Shown one piece after another: positions 8,929 to 23,539 of a DNA stretch of 64,000 bases. Source of the stretch: Pseudomonas putida (GTDB lineage: Bacteria; Pseudomonadota; Gammaproteobacteria; Pseudomonadales; Pseudomonadaceae); the NCBI GenBank assembly GCA_041879295.1, contig CP047152.1, forward strand, positions 5,213,501-5,277,500. Reading direction: 5' to 3'. Both the position numbers and the translations under genes were made by a program. The notes under the pieces were generated by a model. It did no database searches, was not told the origin of the DNA, and was given only the letters and a program-made list of their open reading frames with translations. Position 1 is the stretch's first letter, and each line of letters begins with the position of its first letter.

Positions 8929-11715
<2,787 letters not shown>

Positions 11716-11719
<4 letters not shown>

Positions 11720-12702
11720 GGTTTGGCGCTCCAGCCGCCTTGCGGGGCGTCGAAGCGCCAGACGACCGGGCGGGTTTCGCCATCGGCGCGGGCGCTGTTG
11801 TTGTTGTCCAGGCCAATCCAGGCACCCTTGGCATCGATCACCAGTGCTTCGGCAAGGCCAAACGGCTGCGCGTAGCGCCGTGACTCGACCAGCGCATCAG
11901 CAGCGAACGACCAGCAACGCTCGACCTTGCCACTGTCGGCATCACGCCGGCACACCCGGTAAGCGTTACGTTCAAGGGTAAACAGCTTGCCCTCGAACCA
12001 GGCCAGGTCAGCGAAGTCGCGCGACAGCGCACTGGCATTGGGCATTTGCTCCGGTTGCATCTCGACCCCGGCCTCGCTCAGCAGCACGCAACTGCGCCCG
12101 CAGGTCCATACCGATTGCCGGCGCTCAATGGCCACCAGGCCACGGCGCTCACGCTCGGCGGCCAGCCACAGGCGGTCACCCGCCGGGTTGATCGCCACGC
12201 CTTCGAACAGGGCATTGAAGTTCAGCAGCATGCCGCTTGCCCGGGCCTGGCGCACCATGGCCGAGTCTATCCTCAACCAGTCCGGCTCACCTTCCAGCGG
12301 CAATTGCAGTACCGCGGCATGCGCCTCGCTGACCAGATAGAGGTTACCCGCCTGATCACAGGTGATGCCTTCGAAATCCAGCTCGCCACCGCGAATGAAC
12401 GATGCCGCCCAGTTGCGTGACTTCAACCCCCATGGCAGGCCGCTTTCCGGGACAGTTGGCGGGGTGAAGGTGAGCGGCTGCGCGCGCCAGGTGGGGTTCT
12501 GCTGATCGAAGCGGTAGATGCGGTCGTCGTCACGGTCGGACACACCCCACAGCCCGCCCCGGCATTCCACCAGACCAGACAGGTTGCCACCGCGCATACC
12601 GTCGATCGGGTGCTCGGCTTGCATCTTCAGCTCTGGCCAGTTGCCCGCCAGGCAAGGCAGGGCAACCAGCGCCAGGCAAACGGCAAATACTTGCCGAATC
12701 AA
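11716..12702 (-). CDS. Secreted phytase-esterase-like beta-propeller protein
   Basis: This 328-residue protein begins with a signal peptide (about residues 1-19, cleaved near LPCLAG). The body contains repeated segments such as WGVSDRDDDRIYRFD, DFEGITCDQAGNLYLVSE, FEGVAINPAGDRLWLAAE and AWIGLDNNN. These fit the 'esterase-like activity of phytase' family, a beta-propeller fold. It is likely periplasmic. Substrate and activity cannot be told from sequence. It overlaps parE upstream by 4 bases and the protease gene downstream by 4 bases, so all three are co-translated. Confidence 0.82.
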
Positions 12703-14603
12703 ACCATGACCTCGGCCAGGTTGCCCTTGGTTTCCAGCCAGCTCTTGCGGTCGCCGGCGCGCTTCTTGGCCAGCAGCTTGTCCATCAGCTCGCAGGTGGC
12801 CTCTACGTCGTCCAGGGTCAACTGCACCAGCCGTCGGGTGTTCGGGTCCATGGTGGTTTCGCGCAACTGCGGCGGGTTCATCTCGCCCAGGCCCTTGAAG
12901 CGTGTTACCTGCGGCTTGCCGCGCTTCTTCTCGGCCACCAGGCGGTCGAGGATGCCGTCACGCTCGGCTTCGTCGAGGGCGTAGTAGATTTCCTTGCCCA
13001 GGTCGATGCGGTACAGGGGCGGCATGGCCACGTAAACATGCCCAGCCTCGACCAGTGCCCGGAAGTGTTGAACAAACAGCGCACACAGCAGTGTGGCGAT
13101 GTGCAGGCCGTCGGAGTCAGCGTCGGCGAGGATGCAGATCTTGCCATAGCGCAGTTGCGCAAGATCGGTTGCACCCGGATCGACGCCGATGGCCACGGCA
13201 ATGTTGTGCACTTCCTGGCTGGCCAGGACTTCGCCACCGTCCACTTCCCAGGTGTTGAGGATCTTGCCGCGCAGCGGCAGGATGGCCTGGAATTCCTTGT
13301 CCCGCGCCTGCTTGGCCGAACCACCGGCCGAGTCACCCTCGACCAGGAACAACTCGGCACGCATCGGGTCCTGGCCCGCACAATCGGCCAGCTTGCCGGG
13401 CAATGCCGGGCCTTGGGTGATGCGCTTGCGCTCGACCTTCTTGCTGGCTTTGAGGCGGCGCCCGGCGTTGCTGATGGCCAGTTCTGCCAGTTGCATGCCC
13501 AGCTCGGGGTGGGCGTTGAGCCACAGGCTGAAAGCGTCCTTGACCACACCGGAGACAAATGCGGCCGCCTCGCGTGATGACAGGCGCTCTTTGGTCTGCC
13601 CGGAGAACTGCGGGTCCTGCATCTTCATCGACAGTACGAAGGTGATGCGCTCCCAAACGTCTTCCGGCGCCAGCTTCACCCCGCGCGGCAGCAAGTTGCG
13701 GAACTCGCAGAACTCACGCATGGCATCCAGCAAGCCTTGGCGCAAGCCGTTGACGTGGGTGCCGCCCTGGGCGGTGGGGATCAGGTTGACGTAGCTTTCC
13801 TGAATGCTGTCGCCGCCTTCGGGCAGCCACAGCAAAGCCCAGTCAACCGCTTCCTTGTTGCCCGCCAGGCTGCCACAGAACGGCTCGTCGGGCAGGCGCT
13901 GGAATTCGTTGACCGAGTCGACCAGATAAGAGCGCAGACCATCTTCGTAGTGCCATTCGACCTTTTCGCCGCTGGCCTTGTCCTCGAAGCTGACCAGCAG
14001 CCCTGGGCACAGTACCGCCTTGGCCTTGAGCACGTGCTTGAGGCGGCTGATGGAGAACTTGGGCGAGTCGAAGTACTTCGGGTCGGGGCTGAAGTACACG
14101 CTGGTGCCGGTGTTGCGCTTGCCGACCGAGCCGACCACTTCCAGCTCGCTGGCCTTGAAGCCATCGGCAAAGGTCATCTGGTATTCGTTGCCGTCACGTT
14201 TGACGCGTACGCGCACCTGGGTCGACAGGGCGTTGACCACCGAGATACCCACCCCGTGCAGGCCACCGGAAAACTGATAGTTCTTGTTGGAGAACTTGCC
14301 GCCGGCGTGCAGCTTGGTGAGGATCAGCTCGACCCCGGACACGCCCTCTTCCGGATGGATGTCCACCGGCATGCCGCGGCCGTCGTCGCTGACTTCCAGC
14401 GAATGATCGGCATGCAGGATGACCTGCACCGAACGCGCGTGGCCGGCCAGTGCTTCGTCGACACTGTTGTCGATGACTTCCTGGGCCAGGTGGTTGGGGC
14501 GGCTGGTGTCGGTGTACATGCCCGGCCGCTTGCGGACCGGATCAAGGCCCGAGAGGACTTCGATGGCGTCTGCGTTATAGGCGCTAGCGCTGGGATTGGC
14601 CAT
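12699..14603 (-). CDS. parE: DNA topoisomerase IV subunit B
   Basis: ParE is the ATPase subunit of topoisomerase IV. The 634 residues start with the GHKL ATP-binding domain (YNADAIEVLSGLDPVRKRPG, then DDGRGMPVD and GGLHGVGISVVNALS). The Toprim domain follows with LVEGDSAGGSAKQARD and the metal-binding DADSDG. It is separated from parC by two small genes, yet runs on the same strand and is linked by 4-base overlaps. Its upstream neighbour yqiA is 35 bases away. Confidence 0.98.
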   Translation of the reverse strand: MANPSASAYNADAIEVLSGLDPVRKRPGMYTDTSRPNHLAQEVIDNSVDEALAGHARSVQVILHADHSLEVSDDGRGMPVDIHPEEGVSGVELILTKLHAGGKFSNKNYQFSGGLHGVGISVVNALSTQVRVRVKRDGNEYQMTFADGFKASELEVVGSVGKRNTGTSVYFSPDPKYFDSPKFSISRLKHVLKAKAVLCPGLLVSFEDKASGEKVEWHYEDGLRSYLVDSVNEFQRLPDEPFCGSLAGNKEAVDWALLWLPEGGDSIQESYVNLIPTAQGGTHVNGLRQGLLDAMREFCEFRNLLPRGVKLAPEDVWERITFVLSMKMQDPQFSGQTKERLSSREAAAFVSGVVKDAFSLWLNAHPELGMQLAELAISNAGRRLKASKKVERKRITQGPALPGKLADCAGQDPMRAELFLVEGDSAGGSAKQARDKEFQAILPLRGKILNTWEVDGGEVLASQEVHNIAVAIGVDPGATDLAQLRYGKICILADADSDGLHIATLLCALFVQHFRALVEAGHVYVAMPPLYRIDLGKEIYYALDEAERDGILDRLVAEKKRGKPQVTRFKGLGEMNPPQLRETTMDPNTRRLVQLTLDDVEATCELMDKLLAKKRAGDRKSWLETKGNLAEVMV

Positions 14604-14638
14604 AGGGTCTCGTCGTCAGTCTGGTGAATGCAAAAAAG

Positions 14639-15247
14639 TCAAAATACAGAAAAATCGAGCGCCGCATACTGCCCACGGGCAATGCCGGCGAAGGCCAGCA
14701 GTGCCGGCATGCGCTCGGCGAAGCCCTGGAAGCTGTGGTCGCCACCGGCCTGGATACGCAGTGCACAAGCACGGTAATAGCGCTCGGCGTGTCGGTAGTC
14801 CAGGGTTTCATCGGCGGTCTGCAGCCACACTTGATAGCGGTCGGCATCGGCCGGGGCCGCGACTTCCAGTTCGGCCAGGGCCTGCACATGATCGTGGGTC
14901 AGCTCCCAGGTTTCACCACTGTAATGATTGCGCTGGGTGCCCAGGTAACCGTCGAAATGCTTGTGTGGGGTTACCGCCGGGTTGACCAGAAGGGCCTTGA
15001 GGCCATGGCGCTCGGCCAGATGGGTGGCATAGTAGCCGCCGAGCGAACTGCCCACCAGCAGTGGCGCACCCAGTTCGGCGATGGCCGCTTCGAGCTGGGC
15101 CATGGCTTGCCGTGGGTGGTGGTGCAGGGCCGGCACTCGCAACTGGTCGGCCAGGCCGAGCTGCTGCATGACTGCCTCCAGCTGACGCGCCTTGGTCGAA
15201 AGCGGTGAGCTGTTGAAGCCATGGATATAGAGGATGGAACCCGACAT
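14639..15247 (-). CDS. yqiA: YqiA-type alpha/beta-hydrolase esterase
   Basis: This is a 202-residue cytoplasmic hydrolase. IYIHGFNSSPLS near the N-terminus forms the oxyanion region. VGSSLGGYYATHLAE holds the nucleophile elbow with Ser68. A C-terminal GGDHSF supplies the catalytic His. The start at 15247 (MSGSILYIHGF) is preferred because it follows a GGGGGC ribosome site and gives the normal length; an upstream ATG at 15382 would add a 45-residue basic tail. In E. coli the same gene also precedes parE. Confidence 0.92.
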   Translation of the reverse strand: MSGSILYIHGFNSSPLSTKARQLEAVMQQLGLADQLRVPALHHHPRQAMAQLEAAIAELGAPLLVGSSLGGYYATHLAERHGLKALLVNPAVTPHKHFDGYLGTQRNHYSGETWELTHDHVQALAELEVAAPADADRYQVWLQTADETLDYRHAERYYRACALRIQAGGDHSFQGFAERMPALLAFAGIARGQYAALDFSVF

Positions 15248-15378
15248 GCTGCCCCCGGAATCTGTGGCTTCGCGCCTGATAATGCGGGCGCAGGGACGCG
15301 CAGTGTAGCGCGTTCGCCGGGTTTTGACGCAGTGCCACGGATTTCGCAATAATTTTCCGGCAGGCTGACGTGGCCTGC

Positions 15379-16179
15379 TCAATACCCTGGGCTGTCGAAG
15401 TCGAGCTGCACCTCGAAATCCACCGCCCGCTCCACCCCGGTCTCCAGCCGCCCATCGGCATGCAGGCGCAACCAGCGGTACCCCGGATGCTCTTCGCTCA
15501 CCTGGAAGCCCTCGCTGCGCGCCGCGAACTGAATACAGGTCGACGGTGTGGCCAGCAGGCGCCGCCCCTCTCGGACCTCATCCCATTCCTGGTGCACATG
15601 CCCCCATAGCAAAGCCCGTACCTGTGGATATCCCTCAACGATATCGAACAGCGCCTGGGCATTGCGCAAGCCGATCGGCGCGATCCAGGCGCAGCCGATG
15701 TCCACTGGCTGATGGTGGAAGCACACCAGGCAATGCCGCTCACCAGCCTCTTTCAAGGCGGCTTCCAGCACGGCCAGCTGGTCATCTTGCAGAAACCCGT
15801 GGGTAGCACCGTGCACGGCGGTGTTGAGCATGACCACCCGCCATGCGCCAATATCGGTCACCGCCTGCACCAGCTCCGGCGCCACCTGCGCCATCACCTG
15901 AGCCTCGTCATGGTTGCCCGGCAACCAGCGGGTGGGTACGGCAAACGGTGCGGTCAGCTCACGAAACGCTTCATAGGATGCCACGCTGGCATCCTGGGAC
16001 AGGTCGCCCGTGCACAGCAGCAAGTCGACAAGTGGCTGCTCGCGTCGCACCTGGGCCACCACGTGGCGCAGGCTGTCGCGGGTATTGAGGCCCAGCATGC
16101 TGCCAGCCGGGTCGGCGAACAGGTGGGCATCGGTCAGTTGCACCACGTGCACAGGACGGGATTGGTCTGGCGGCAACAA
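15379..16179 (-). CDS. cpdA: 3',5'-cyclic AMP phosphodiesterase
   Basis: CpdA hydrolyses cAMP to AMP and so tunes Vfr/CRP signalling. The 266-residue metallophosphoesterase contains the five metal-binding motifs: LTDAHLF (Asp17, His19), CTGDLSQD, GNHDEAQ, CFHHQP and GHVHQEW. It belongs to the conserved minus-strand run nudF-yqiB-cpdA-yqiA-parE. A 131-base gap without an obvious gene separates it from yqiA. Confidence 0.94.
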   Translation of the reverse strand: MLPPDQSRPVHVVQLTDAHLFADPAGSMLGLNTRDSLRHVVAQVRREQPLVDLLLCTGDLSQDASVASYEAFRELTAPFAVPTRWLPGNHDEAQVMAQVAPELVQAVTDIGAWRVVMLNTAVHGATHGFLQDDQLAVLEAALKEAGERHCLVCFHHQPVDIGCAWIAPIGLRNAQALFDIVEGYPQVRALLWGHVHQEWDEVREGRRLLATPSTCIQFAARSEGFQVSEEHPGYRWLRLHADGRLETGVERAVDFEVQLDFDSPGY

Positions 16180-16264
16180 CGGCCATCTCCTCGAATGGAT
16201 TCAGCGGGAATTATGGCTGGGCGACGGTGACGAGCAAACACCCGCAACCGACTCACGTCACAAT

Positions 16265-16717
16265 TCAGCGAACACTTGCCAATTCGTGGCCGCAGGCCAG
16301 GCAGTGACTGAGCCACTCACCCAGGAACAGGTTGAGCTGGGCCTTTTCGTCCGGCTGGTGCATGGCGTCGTTTGGATACGGATAGATGCTGCGCAGGCGC
16401 CGGGTGTGTTCGGCACTGACCACTTCGGCCATGCGCGCATCGTGATACACCTGCACTTCCAGGTGCGGGACTGGCAACCACGGCAGACTGTGTTCCTGGC
16501 GCACATGCAGGGTGGTGGTGTACGGGCAGGCCAGCACCACGTCGAGCACCAGCACGCCGAGCATCTGATCACCCTGGGTCATGCCGATGCGGCGCGAGCT
16601 TTGGGTGGTGCGCATGTCGGGCAGCAAGCGCATCAGCCGGGCGTAGTTGGCCTCGCAGGCTGCCTGCAGCCCGACCAGGTCGACTCGATAGCGCTCGCGC
16701 AGCAGGTTCACTTCCAC
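16265..16717 (-). CDS. yqiB: DUF1249 family protein YqiB
   Basis: This 150-residue cytoplasmic protein of unknown function is recognised by its position between nudF and cpdA, as in E. coli, and by the family pattern: YARLMRLLPDM, then LHVRQEHSLPW, YHDARMAEV and YPYPNDAMHQPDEKAQ. It overlaps the end of nudF by 10 bases. No catalytic motif is evident. Confidence 0.88.
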   Translation of the reverse strand: MEVNLLRERYRVDLVGLQAACEANYARLMRLLPDMRTTQSSRRIGMTQGDQMLGVLVLDVVLACPYTTTLHVRQEHSLPWLPVPHLEVQVYHDARMAEVVSAEHTRRLRSIYPYPNDAMHQPDEKAQLNLFLGEWLSHCLACGHELASVR

Positions 16718-17325
16718 ATACCTCTTACTTCGTCACGGTTCAGCGCAAGCCATTGCAGGCCAATAATGGTTGCCGCGTTGCAGATGCGCCCGTCGCGCAC
16801 CGCCTGCAGGGCATCCTCGAACGACCACACGCGTACGCGAATGTCTTCGCCCTCCTCTTCCAGGCCATGCAGCCCTCCCGCGCCCTCGCTGCTGCAACGG
16901 CCGAGGAACAGGTGAACGTATTCGTCACTGCCACCTGGCGACGGGAAGTAGCGGGTCATCGGCCACAGGGCGCTGAACGTCAGGCCTGCTTCTTCTTCGG
17001 CCTCGCGATGGGCGACTTCCTCGGGCTGCTCGTCTTTGTCGATCAGCCCGGCAACCATCTCGATCAGCCAAGGGTTGGCGACCTTGTCCAGTGCGCCCAC
17101 GCGGAACTGTTCGATCAGCACCACTTCATCGCGCGCAGGGTCGTAAGGCAGCACGCATACCGCATCGTGGCGCACAAACAGCTCGCGACTGATCTCGCGC
17201 CCCATGCCACCGGCAAATAGCTCGTGACGCAGGCGTAACTTGTCGAGCTTGTAAAAGCCCTGGAAGCAATTGGCCCGCTCGATGATTTCGAAGCCCTTGG
17301 GCACAGCGTTCAACGCGTCTGACAT
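16708..17325 (-). CDS. nudF: ADP-ribose pyrophosphatase NudF
   Basis: This 205-residue Nudix hydrolase cleaves ADP-ribose to AMP and ribose 5-phosphate. The full Nudix box (G-x5-E-x7-REAEEEAGL) lies at residues 93-115, preceded by the ADP-ribose family signature ending in LIEMVAG. I prefer the ATG at 17325 (MSDALNAV) because GAGG sits 7 bases upstream; the ATG at 17337 would add four residues. It heads the nudF-yqiB-cpdA run. Confidence 0.94.
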   Translation of the reverse strand: MSDALNAVPKGFEIIERANCFQGFYKLDKLRLRHELFAGGMGREISRELFVRHDAVCVLPYDPARDEVVLIEQFRVGALDKVANPWLIEMVAGLIDKDEQPEEVAHREAEEEAGLTFSALWPMTRYFPSPGGSDEYVHLFLGRCSSEGAGGLHGLEEEGEDIRVRVWSFEDALQAVRDGRICNAATIIGLQWLALNRDEVRGMWK

Positions 17326-17510
17326 GGAAATCCTCATTACCTCGAATACTGCTTCGCGCCATCCTACTCCGCACGCCTGTTGGTTTCATCCCTTTCCAGC
17401 AACCGCTGGCGCACTCGGGACAGCAGCCCTTCACTCTGTTAGCTTAGTGGCGAACTGAAGGCCGCGCAGACGGTCAAAGGCCGACTTTTCCCTGTTCTGC
17501 AAGGATCATC

Positions 17511-18257
17511 ATGACACTTGTCAAACTGACTTCCGTGGCCGTGCTGGCACTCGCTCTGGGCGCCTGCCAGAGCCTGTTCACGCCCAACTACCGGGCCCCG
17601 CTCGAGGTCAAGCGCGACGCCTGGGAGCATGTCAAACCCGGCTGCAGCGAGAGCGACTGCCCGCTGGTGAACATCGACATGATCCACTTCCCAGCCCTGC
17701 CCAAGCTCGACGGCATCGTCGAAAAACGCCTGCTGCAACTGACCGAAGACAATCAGCATGGCACCGCACCAGCCACCCTGCAGGCCTACGAACAGCAATA
17801 TCTGGCCAGTGCCGACAAACGTAACAGCAGCTACTTGCAAGCCAAGGTACGCGAACAGCATGACGGGTTGGTGATCATCGAGTTGTCCAGCTACCTGGAC
17901 AGCGGTGGCGCCCACGGCATGCCCGGCCGCGGCTTCATCAACTATTCACGCAAGCTGGACAAGGTGCTGACCCTGCAGGACATGCTGGTGCCCGGCCAGG
18001 AAGACACCTTCTGGAAAACCGTCGAAGAATCGCACCGCGCCTGGCTGATGAGCGTGGGCATGGACAAGGATGCCGAGTTCGTCAAGACCTGGCCATTCAA
18101 GAAATCGCCGCACGTCGCTCTGACGTACGGCGCGGTAGTGGTCAAGTACGAGGTCTATGCCATCGCGCCCTACTCCATGGGCCACGTGGAACTGAAGATC
18201 CCCTACCCGCGCCTGAATGGCGTACTCAAGCCTGAACTGTTTCCCGGCCGCGGCTGA
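17511..18257 (+). CDS. RsiV-family (DUF3298) lipoprotein
   Basis: This is a 248-residue lipoprotein with lipobox LALGAC, so the mature protein would begin at Cys19. It fits the DUF3298/RsiV pattern: a DUF4163-like first half and a C-terminal half with SGGAHGMPGRGFINY, LTLQDMLVPGQ and the end motif EVYAIAPYSMGHVELKIPY. The family includes lysozyme-sensing anti-sigma RsiV and lysozyme-binding PdaC/PliX-like proteins. No sigma gene is adjacent. It is divergent from nudF. Its 3' end overlaps the 3' end of cytX on the other strand by 32 bases. The ribosome site AAGGATC precedes the ATG. Confidence 0.85.
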   Translation: MTLVKLTSVAVLALALGACQSLFTPNYRAPLEVKRDAWEHVKPGCSESDCPLVNIDMIHFPALPKLDGIVEKRLLQLTEDNQHGTAPATLQAYEQQYLASADKRNSSYLQAKVREQHDGLVIIELSSYLDSGGAHGMPGRGFINYSRKLDKVLTLQDMLVPGQEDTFWKTVEESHRAWLMSVGMDKDAEFVKTWPFKKSPHVALTYGAVVVKYEVYAIAPYSMGHVELKIPYPRLNGVLKPELFPGRG

Positions 18258-19509
18258 GGCTCAGTAACCCATGCAGCACACCTGCCAGCAGCAATGCTGG
18301 CAGGGTCGCGCCCAGTTCCGGCGCCTTGGCGGCAATCAGGTGATAGGCCACCGCCCCGGCAAACCAGGCCACCAACGCCTGCCAGTGCAAGCCATTGACC
18401 TGCGCTGGCAGACGGCGTCGACGGACCACGTAGTGGTCCATCAGCACCACGCCGAACAGCGGCGCGAACACCGAACCGATCAGCAACAGGAAGTTTTCGT
18501 ACTGTGCCAGTGGCGCCAACAGGGCGATCAGGGTGCACAACACGCCGATGGCCAACGCCAGGTGCTCGACCTTCAGCGGTATAAGCACACCGGTGGAAAC
18601 CGCCGCCGAGTGGATGTCGGCGAAGGCCTTTTCCGACTCGTCCAGCAGAATTAGCAGCAGCGGGATCCCCATACCGGCGCCCGCCAGGGCCAGCAACAGC
18701 GCATTGACTTCGCCACTGGCGGCGAACGCCAGCGTGTAGGCCACGCCCAGGCTCATCAGCCAGGTGTTGCCAATGAAGTAGCCAACGACCGTGCCGCCGA
18801 ACACATGCTTGCCATTGCGGGCAAAGCGCGAGTAGTCAGCGATCAGCGGCAGCCAGGACAGCGGCATGGCGATGACGATATCGAAGCCAACCGCCAGCGA
18901 CATCGAACCATCCCCGGCACGGTTCCACAGTTCGGCCAGGTCGGCCTTGGCGAACAGGTTCCAGGTCAGCCACAGGCAAGCGCCCAGCAACAACCAGATG
19001 CCCCAGGCGCGCAGCACCTTGCGCACGAAGGCCAGTGGCCCGCTGACAGCCAGCAGGGTGGCCAGGGCACCGAAGCACAGCGTCCAGAGCATGGGGCTGT
19101 TCCAGGCACTTTCCTCACCGAACGCTCGCGCACCCAGCAAGCTGGCAGCATCGCGCATGACGATAATCTCGAAAGCGCCCCAACCCACCAGTTGCAGCAA
19201 GTTGAGCAGCGCCGGCAAGCGCGCGCCATGGCTGCCCAGGCTGAGTTTCAGGGTGCCCATGGCGGACAGGCCGGTGTCGCTGCCGATAACCCCCGCCGCA
19301 CCCAGCAACAGCACACCGACACCGGTGCCCAGGGCGATGGCCAGCACGGCGCCAGCAAGGCCCAGGCCTGGCGCCAGCATGGCGCCGACCTGCAGCACCA
19401 TCAGGCCGATGCCGAGGGAAAACCACAGTGAAAACAGGTCGCGAGCACCGAAAATGCGCTGCTGGATGGGGATTGGATGGTCGGGAGAGAACTGGCTGGG
19501 TGATGTCAT
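18226..19509 (-). CDS. cytX: CytX-like hydroxymethylpyrimidine permease (NCS1 family)
   Basis: This 427-residue inner-membrane protein has about 12 hydrophobic segments and the NCS1 cytosine/allantoin permease pattern (LFSLWFSLGIGLMVLQVGAM early, SWLPLIADYSRFA in the middle). Its position directly downstream of thiC points to uptake of the thiamine precursor hydroxymethylpyrimidine, the role proposed for CytX proteins in TPP-controlled operons. The start at 19509 (MTSPSQF) is preferred; earlier in-frame codons lie in a REP element. It shares transcription with thiC unless the REP pair in between attenuates it. Confidence 0.84.
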   Translation of the reverse strand: MTSPSQFSPDHPIPIQQRIFGARDLFSLWFSLGIGLMVLQVGAMLAPGLGLAGAVLAIALGTGVGVLLLGAAGVIGSDTGLSAMGTLKLSLGSHGARLPALLNLLQLVGWGAFEIIVMRDAASLLGARAFGEESAWNSPMLWTLCFGALATLLAVSGPLAFVRKVLRAWGIWLLLGACLWLTWNLFAKADLAELWNRAGDGSMSLAVGFDIVIAMPLSWLPLIADYSRFARNGKHVFGGTVVGYFIGNTWLMSLGVAYTLAFAASGEVNALLLALAGAGMGIPLLLILLDESEKAFADIHSAAVSTGVLIPLKVEHLALAIGVLCTLIALLAPLAQYENFLLLIGSVFAPLFGVVLMDHYVVRRRRLPAQVNGLHWQALVAWFAGAVAYHLIAAKAPELGATLPALLLAGVLHGLLSLSRGRETVQA

Positions 19510-19565
19510 GGTTGGCGCTCGCCGGCAATATTGTTGGTGTTCCTGGCGAGGACTTCGTCCTCGTA

Positions 19566-19647
19566 TCGCGACGCAAGGCCGCTCCCACAAAAGCCACGCA
19601 GGCTTCGAGGCTTGCGCGGTCCTTGTGGGAGCGGCCTTGCGTCGCGA
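19566..19647. repeat. REP pair with perfect 25-base arms between thiC and cytX
   Basis: TCGCGACGCAAGGCCGCTCC and the following 5 bases form the left arm; the right arm at 19623-19647 is an exact reverse complement over 25 bases. The loop is 32 bases. It lies in the thiC-cytX intergenic gap and could stabilise or attenuate the transcript. Confidence 0.85.
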
Positions 19648-19674
19648 AAGGGCCGCAAAGCGGCCCCAGCGTGC

Positions 19675-21810
<2,136 letters not shown>

Positions 21811-21975
21811 AACATGCGCAGTCTAGACTGGAGTGGTCAGCAAAGCCAAGCAGGTAAATGCGCGGATGATGAAAGGCACACCGAGCGATTGTTGCCGGGT
21901 GCGCATGGCACTACACTGGCCCATCGCTCGATACTCAACAGTTCAGTAATTAAATTTCGTACAAGGATTGCCTCT

Positions 21976-23409
21976 ATGCTGCGCAAACTCTCACTGGCGA
22001 TAGCCGTGTCTTGTGCGTCCAACGGAGTGGTCTGGGCAGCGGACGTGCCCTCGACAGTCAAGACCGATCTGGTCAGCGTCTACCAGGAGGCAGTGGACAA
22101 CAACGCCGACCTGGCTGCCGCACGCGCCGATTACGGGGCGCGCCGCGAAGTGGTGCCGCAGGCCCGCGCCGGGTTGCTGCCAAACCTGTCGGCCGGTGCC
22201 GAGATGATGAACACCCGCACCAAGCTGGACGAGCCGTCCATGACGTCCAATCGCAGCGGCAACTCCTGGAGCGCGACCTTGGCTCAGCCGATCTTCCGCG
22301 CTGATCGCTGGTTCCAGTTGCAAGCCGCCGAAGCCGTCAACGAACAGGCAGCACTGGAGCTGTCGGCGACCGAGCAAAACCTGATCCTGCAAACCGCGCA
22401 AAACTACTTCGCCGTCCTCCGCGCCCAGGACAACCTGGCCGCCACCAAGGCAGAGGAAGCGGCCTTCAAGCGCCAGCTGGATCAGTCCAACGAGCGTTTC
22501 GACGTGGGCCTTTCGGACAAGACCGACGTGCTGCAATCCCAAGCCAGTTATGACACTGCACGCGCTAACCGGATCATCGCCGAACGCCAGGTGCAGGATG
22601 CCTTCGAGGCCCTGGTGACCCTGACCAACCGTGAGTACACCTCTATCCAGGGCGTAGTGCATAGCCTGCCGGTACAAGTGCCAACGCCCAACGATGCCAA
22701 AGCCTGGGTCGAAACCGCCGGGCGCCAGAACCTCAACCTGCTGGCCACCAACTACGCGGTTTCTGCCGCAGAAGAGACCCTGCGTCAGCGCAAGGCCGGG
22801 CATGCCCCGACCCTGGACGCCGTGGCCAAGTACCAGAAGGGTGATAACGACAGCCTCGGCTTTACCAACCCATCGCAACTGGGGGTGCGCTACAGCGGCG
22901 ACGTCGAGCAGACCAGCGTTGGCCTGCAACTGAATATCCCGATCTACAGCGGCGGCCTGACCAGCTCGCAGGTACGCGAGGCTTACCAGCGCCTGAGCCA
23001 GAGCGAGCAACAGCGTGAAAGCCTGCGCCGCCAGGTCGTGGAAAACACCCGCAACCTGCACCGCGCAGTGAACACCGATGTGGAACAGGTACAGGCGCGC
23101 AAGCAGTCGATCATTTCCAACCAGAGCGCGCTGGAAGCCACCGAAATCGGCTACCAGGTCGGTACCCGCAACATCGTCGACGTGCTTGATGCCCAGCGCC
23201 AGCTGTACACCTCGGTGCGCGACTACAACAATAGCCGTTACGACTACATTCTCGACAACCTGAGCCTGAAGCAGGCAGCCGGCACCCTGAGCCCGCAAGA
23301 CCTGCAGGACCTGAAGCGCTACCTGAAACCTGACTACAACCCGGACAAGGACTTCCTGCCACCGGACCTGGCGGCAGCAGCGGCCAAGAACTTCGAGCGC
23401 AGGCCTTGA
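21976..23409 (+). CDS. tolC: TolC-family outer-membrane efflux/secretion protein
   Basis: This is a 477-residue outer-membrane channel. The signal peptide is cleaved after GVVWA (about residue 21). Two structural repeats of the TolC fold follow, each rich in long helices (for example around NEQAALELSATEQNL and RQVVENTRNLHRAVN), with VGTRNIVDVLDAQRQLY near the end as in TolC. It can serve drug efflux pumps and type I secretion. The nearby nudF-yqiB-cpdA-yqiA-parE run is the E. coli tolC neighbourhood, so this is probably the housekeeping TolC. It also lies beside, and converges on, a type I secretion substrate gene. The ATG at 21976 is preferred because a signal peptide starts there. Confidence 0.93.
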   Translation: MLRKLSLAIAVSCASNGVVWAADVPSTVKTDLVSVYQEAVDNNADLAAARADYGARREVVPQARAGLLPNLSAGAEMMNTRTKLDEPSMTSNRSGNSWSATLAQPIFRADRWFQLQAAEAVNEQAALELSATEQNLILQTAQNYFAVLRAQDNLAATKAEEAAFKRQLDQSNERFDVGLSDKTDVLQSQASYDTARANRIIAERQVQDAFEALVTLTNREYTSIQGVVHSLPVQVPTPNDAKAWVETAGRQNLNLLATNYAVSAAEETLRQRKAGHAPTLDAVAKYQKGDNDSLGFTNPSQLGVRYSGDVEQTSVGLQLNIPIYSGGLTSSQVREAYQRLSQSEQQRESLRRQVVENTRNLHRAVNTDVEQVQARKQSIISNQSALEATEIGYQVGTRNIVDVLDAQRQLYTSVRDYNNSRYDYILDNLSLKQAAGTLSPQDLQDLKRYLKPDYNPDKDFLPPDLAAAAAKNFERRP

Positions 23410-23423
23410 GATAGGGGCTGGAC

Positions 23424-23502
23424 TCTTCGCGGGCTTGCCCGCTCCCACACGGTGCCAGGCCTGAAGGCATGATGCACCTGTGGGAGCTGGCTCGCTGGCG
23501 AT
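23424..23502. repeat. REP pair between tolC and the secreted protease gene
   Basis: CTTCGCGGGCTTGCCCGCTC is followed 33 bases later by a partly complementary unit CCTGTGGGAGCTGGCTCGCT. It lies in the gap between the convergent tolC and the giant gene, where it may also limit read-through. Confidence 0.75.
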
Positions 23503-23539
23503 AGGCCTCCAAAATCACTCCAGCCCTGAACGACAACGC

